A DNA stretch of 37,028 bases from JAQUCI01 sp964553255. Its GTDB lineage: Bacteria > Bacillota_I > Bacilli_A > Erysipelotrichales > Erysipelotrichaceae. The notes under the pieces were generated by a model that searched no databases, was not told where the DNA came from, and saw nothing but the letters and a program-made list of their open reading frames with translations. A program made the position numbers and the translations under genes. The stretch lies in assembly GCA_964553255.1 (NCBI GenBank), contig CAZKJS010000012.1, positions 1 to 37,028 of the forward strand. Reading direction: 5' to 3'. Positions 33,993-37,028 of the stretch are shown piece after piece; the first letter of the stretch is position 1, and every line of letters starts with the position of its first letter.

Positions 33993-35915
33993 TAAGATAA
34001 AGGCATCAAATCCAATATTACATAATGATAATACAGCTTGATGGCCATATAAGTTTGAAGAGCAACACGCAAAATTTAATAAACTAAGCTCTTTTACTCT
34101 TACTCCTTTAGGTTTACCGCTGGTTCCAGAAGTATAAACAATATAAGATACTTGATTTAAGTCTGATTTATCTAGATTGGTTATCAAGCTACCATTTAAC
34201 TTGTTTGAAAAAGTTAATATCTCAACGCTTAATGAAAGTGTTTGGTTACTTATTACGAGCTTTACATCAGCATCTTTGATAATCTCTTCAATACGATTAA
34301 TTGGTGTATTTGAATCAACCAGTATCCATGGTCGATTAAGAAGAATACAGGCTACCATCGCAATTATTAGATCATGACTACGAGGTAAGATCAACATGAT
34401 AGGTCTATCATCTTGATCTAAGCAAGTAGTTAGTTCATTGGCATAGCACATTAGTCGTTGATAGCTTAATCGTTGTCCTTGATGGATTAAAGCAATTTTT
34501 TGAGGATTGTTTTTAGCTATGTCAAATAAAATCTCTTTCATCAATGTAAAATTGCGATATCGCTGATCTTGTTGATTGTTATGATATAATACCTGATTTT
34601 CAATTTTATCGCTTAAAAATGCCAATGTCCAAATTGGTTTGTCTTGATTTGTTAAAGCATCTTGAATGATTGTCATCAACATTTCGTGTAAATCAATTAT
34701 TTCTTGTTGACTGAATATTTGCACTAAGTAATCATAATCAATCGTATAACGTTGTTGATCCATGCGATTACTGACGTGAATTAAAAGATGTTGTCCTTGA
34801 TAACCACTGTAGTTCCATCTACCATCAAAATATACTTGAGTGCTTTCAACCTGATAAGCTAGACTGCTTTGATAAGATAAAACAATGTGGAATAGTTCAC
34901 GATGTTCACTGTTTGCTTGTTTAGCTAGTTGATAAATTTCATTGAAAGGGAATTTTTGATTTTTAAGAAGATTTAGCCATTCAATCATCAAATATTGATT
35001 GAATTCATTTATGTTCCAGTTCTCATCAATACGGGCATAAAAAGGCAGTGTAGAAACAAACATCCCACTAGTATTTTTATCTGAATAATCACTTCGATTT
35101 AAGATTGGAACACCAATTGTGAACTGATCAATGTTCCTGGCTCGTTTTAACCAAATAGCTAAAGCCATATAGAATAGTGAGAAGGGGGATATTCTTTCCT
35201 TTAAGCAATATTGATAAACTAAATGGTTTTGCTTTTCACTTAAACTAAAAGTTTGACGCTTACCAATGTAAGTCAATGATGCGCTATTACATTCTTTTAC
35301 GCTTTGTGCTAAAGGCATTTTCTGGGTAATATCTGTCCAATATTGTTGGTTTCTTTGATATGCCTTGCTTTCTAAATATTGTTTTTCTTTTTCAATATGT
35401 AGTTGATAGCTGAATATAGTTGATTCAATCATCTCTTCCTCGTGAACATGCTTTAAGTACATTTCAGCAATCCTATTACATAATAAAACCTGAGTATAAC
35501 CATCAGAGATCAAATGATGGGTTTTGATTAAAACACCGCCTTGCATTTCTTCGGTTTTGTATAGGTAAAACTGATACATGTCAGTATCATATAAAGGCAT
35601 AAGCTCACGACTTATCGTACTTGTCCATTGGTCGATACCTTCTTGATTGGTCAATGAGAAATCAAATATAGGAAATATGTGCGATTGAAAAGCATGAATA
35701 TATTGAAGTACTGGTTCTTGATCGCTAAATCTTGTTCTTAAGCTGTCATCAAGTTCCAATATTTGATTGATTATATTCTGTAACAAACTAAAATCAACAC
35801 GACCGCGGATGTTAAGTGTCGTGCAAATATTATTGATTGGGGTATTGTTAAATTTAAGCTCTTGATTGAAGATATTCCGCTGACTGATCGAAAGCGGGAA
35901 ATATGATTGACTCAT
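33990..35915 (-). CDS. NRPS, upstream part: C1 and A1 N-terminal half, ended by in-frame TAA
   Basis: The first 641 codons of the NRPS. Residues 1 to about 440 form a condensation domain with intact THHLISDG (catalytic second His about 134). From about 455 starts the first adenylation domain, with the core motif YTSGTSGKPKGV near 595, and it ends abruptly at FDAFIL in motif A4. The same frame continues directly after the TAA, so this is a truncated piece and cannot adenylate alone. An N-terminal C domain at the very start of an assembly line, with an acyl ligase and ACP in the operon, points to fatty-acyl initiation. The ATG at 35915 has only a weak ribosome binding site. Confidence 0.88.
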   Translation of the reverse strand: MSQSYFPLSISQRNIFNQELKFNNTPINNICTTLNIRGRVDFSLLQNIINQILELDDSLRTRFSDQEPVLQYIHAFQSHIFPIFDFSLTNQEGIDQWTSTISRELMPLYDTDMYQFYLYKTEEMQGGVLIKTHHLISDGYTQVLLCNRIAEMYLKHVHEEEMIESTIFSYQLHIEKEKQYLESKAYQRNQQYWTDITQKMPLAQSVKECNSASLTYIGKRQTFSLSEKQNHLVYQYCLKERISPFSLFYMALAIWLKRARNIDQFTIGVPILNRSDYSDKNTSGMFVSTLPFYARIDENWNINEFNQYLMIEWLNLLKNQKFPFNEIYQLAKQANSEHRELFHIVLSYQSSLAYQVESTQVYFDGRWNYSGYQGQHLLIHVSNRMDQQRYTIDYDYLVQIFSQQEIIDLHEMLMTIIQDALTNQDKPIWTLAFLSDKIENQVLYHNNQQDQRYRNFTLMKEILFDIAKNNPQKIALIHQGQRLSYQRLMCYANELTTCLDQDDRPIMLILPRSHDLIIAMVACILLNRPWILVDSNTPINRIEEIIKDADVKLVISNQTLSLSVEILTFSNKLNGSLITNLDKSDLNQVSYIVYTSGTSGKPKGVRVKELSLLNFACCSSNLYGHQAVLSLCNIGFDAFIL

Positions 35916-35976
35916 CGCTGTTGTCCATCTTCTTTCGTTATGTACGATCCTGCAAATAATACTTTACACAACTTAG

Positions 35977-36005
35977 ATTATACTGTCATTAAGCGATTAT
36001 TTCAA
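35977..36005 (-). promoter_or_regulatory. Sigma-A promoter of the NRPS operon
   Basis: On the minus strand TTGAAA (36000-36005) and a perfect TATAAT (35977-35982) are spaced by exactly 17 bases, about 62 bases before the NRPS ATG. It lies between the yjjW stop and the NRPS start and is the only good promoter in front of the whole 13-kb gene row. Confidence 0.75.
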
Positions 36006-36023
36006 TCAACATTGATGTTCATT

Positions 36024-36878
36024 TTAAATAGCGATTGTTTTAGTTGCGCCGTATTTATGTGCTAAAGCGACCATCTCTATTAATTGTGAGTCATTAATAG
36101 AGGTAGTACCACATTCCGCTAAACCTTCTGCTCTAACTCCGAATGGACGATATTTGATTAGTTTGTAATAACATTTATCCTTTATCTTACTGGCGATTTT
36201 GCTAACAGTATCAATATTTCTTTGAGAATCATGTAATAGCACAGTTCTGACTTCATAAAGTTTATCAATACTTAAAAGATAATCTAAGTTAGCTAAAACA
36301 GTCGTATTATCACTTTTGGTTAAGTATTGATGATAAGTATTGTCGTGTGCTTTGATATCAAGCATCATCTTATCAGTAACATTTAGTAAGTCTTGGTGTT
36401 TTTTAAAGTCATGAGCACCATTAGTATCAATGAAGGTTGTTAAACCAAGAGCTTGGACTTCTTTAAACAAAGCAGTAAGAAACGCAATATGATTAGTTGC
36501 TTCACTACCACTAACAGTGATACCTTGAATAAAGGGTTTAGCTTTCTTTATTTGTTCTAAAAGGCTTGTGACATCCATATACTGGATCTTTGGTGATGAT
36601 AAGTATGGGCATACTTTAATACAAGTATCACAGCCAATACAAATACTCTTATTCCATACGACCTTATTATCTATGATGGATAAAGCTTTAACTGGGCAAG
36701 GATCAACACATAATCCGCAATGATTACACATGTTAATAGTTTCGGGGTTATGACAATATAAGCATTTGAATGGACAAGACTGGAAAAAGATGGCCATCCG
36801 ATTACCGGGGCCATCAACATTAGAAAAAGGAATTATCTTATTAATTGGGGCAATGATATTAGTAGATGCGGCGATCAA
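36024..36878 (-). CDS. yjjW: YjjW-type glycyl-radical enzyme activase
   Basis: A radical SAM activase that installs the glycyl radical in YjjI. In about 284 residues I see IIPFSNVDGPGNRMAIFF, the SAM cluster cysteines in SCPFKCLYCHNPET, and two ferredoxin-type clusters (CNHCGLCVDPCP and CIGCDTCIKVCP), then GITVSGSEAT and the DTNGAH strand. The order matches E. coli YjjW. The start is uncertain: I prefer the TTG at 36878, with GGAG eight bases upstream, because it gives the YjjW length; GTG codons at 36887 and 36896 and an ATG at 36950 are also in frame. It overlaps the end of the yjjI gene. Confidence 0.88.
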   Translation of the reverse strand: MIAASTNIIAPINKIIPFSNVDGPGNRMAIFFQSCPFKCLYCHNPETINMCNHCGLCVDPCPVKALSIIDNKVVWNKSICIGCDTCIKVCPYLSSPKIQYMDVTSLLEQIKKAKPFIQGITVSGSEATNHIAFLTALFKEVQALGLTTFIDTNGAHDFKKHQDLLNVTDKMMLDIKAHDNTYHQYLTKSDNTTVLANLDYLLSIDKLYEVRTVLLHDSQRNIDTVSKIASKIKDKCYYKLIKYRPFGVRAEGLAECGTTSINDSQLIEMVALAHKYGATKTIAI

Positions 36879-37028
36879 GTGAATCACTCCGATCACGTGC
36901 TCCCTGACCAAACACAGAAGCGTTATTGATTGATTGTTCACTAGCATCAAGTTTAGCTAGTTCACTTCTTTTTACTAAATATCCTGTAACTCTTACTACA
37001 TCATTATTGGCGCAGTAGCTTGAAAAAT
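36859..37028 (-). CDS. yjjI: C-terminal end of glycyl-radical enzyme YjjI, cut by window edge
   Basis: A frame entering from the right edge and ending in TAA at 36859-36861, about 56 residues. It holds RVTGYLVKRSEL, which is the glycyl-radical loop, with the radical Gly at 36982-36984 and 41 residues before the C-terminus, the normal place in this superfamily. FGQGARDRSDSLDRR follows. Its activase yjjW comes next, overlapping by about 20 bases, and this pairing gives the identification as YjjI (DUF3029 family). The reaction of YjjI is not settled. The active-site Cys lies outside the window. Confidence 0.82.
   Translation of the reverse strand, partial: FSSYCANNDVVRVTGYLVKRSELAKLDASEQSINNASVFGQGARDRSDSLDRRIY

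Noticed and set aside
28743..35915. Two separate NRPS genes meeting near 33950
   Set aside because: The break falls inside one adenylation domain, both parts are in the same frame, and only one codon interrupts the homology. The TTG at 33908 has no ribosome binding site.
1..37028. Mycoplasma-like genetic code (TGA as Trp)
   Set aside because: TGA ends yhaM and sufB in ATGA overlaps with the next genes, and Trp is encoded by TGG throughout.
1..37028. CRISPR arrays, tRNA/rRNA genes, insertion sequences, prophage
   Set aside because: I saw no regularly spaced repeats, cloverleaf-like segments, transposase, integrase or phage structural genes in the window.

Overview
The window is about 37 kb of AT-rich DNA (roughly one third GC) from a low-GC Bacillota genome. 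A class B sortase, a YhaM-type exoribonuclease, the SufCDSUB iron-sulfur operon, PrsA-like foldases and MnmL/MnmM all fit a Bacilli or Erysipelotrichia-like relative. TGA is used as a stop codon (ends of yhaM and sufB), so the mycoplasma code does not apply. A 49-base N run inside one gene shows this is a draft or metagenomic assembly. I cannot name the species.

Layout. 1-534: 3' part of a sortase B gene. 535-1026: intergenic region with little recognisable content. 1027-4674: plus-strand operon of a GT4 glycosyltransferase fused to a complete RecX, then yhaM, then a CpsB/YwqE-type PHP phosphatase carrying the gap. 4762-5760: an Old Yellow Enzyme. 5799-7300: minus-strand HIT protein and DUF362/ferredoxin protein. 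7426-9196: ankyrin-repeat protein plus WYL regulator behind a palindromic promoter. 9217-11060: two minus-strand secretion foldase-like proteins. 11301-16548: sufC-sufD-sufS-sufU-sufB followed by 5-formyl-THF cyclo-ligase. 16602-17381: uridine phosphorylase. 17388-20972: minus-strand class I glutamine-amidotransferase-like hydrolase, a candidate small RNA, then mnmM, mnmL and a ceramidase-N-terminal-like protein. 21092-22171: AI-2E/YtvI family membrane protein.

The most notable part is 22436-35915, a minus-strand operon behind a clear sigma-A promoter (35977-36005) and ending at a terminator (22426-22448). In transcription order it encodes a dimodular NRPS of architecture C-A-T-C-A-T-R, a 7TM sensor histidine kinase with PAS domain, a REC-GAF-HD-GYP response regulator, a fatty acyl-AMP/CoA ligase-like enzyme, a free acyl carrier protein, and an Sfp-type phosphopantetheinyl transferase fused to a GNAT acetyltransferase. 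The simplest reading is a lipo-initiated dipeptide assembly line that releases a peptide aldehyde through the reductase domain. It carries its own carrier-activating enzyme and a co-transcribed sensory system acting through cyclic dinucleotide turnover. The NRPS frame is broken by one in-frame TAA at 33990-33992, in the first A domain exactly where a conserved Glu is expected. It is therefore either a recent nonsense mutation, a strain variant or a sequence error, and not two genes.

36024-37028: YjjW-type glycyl-radical activase and the C-terminal end of its glycyl-radical partner YjjI.
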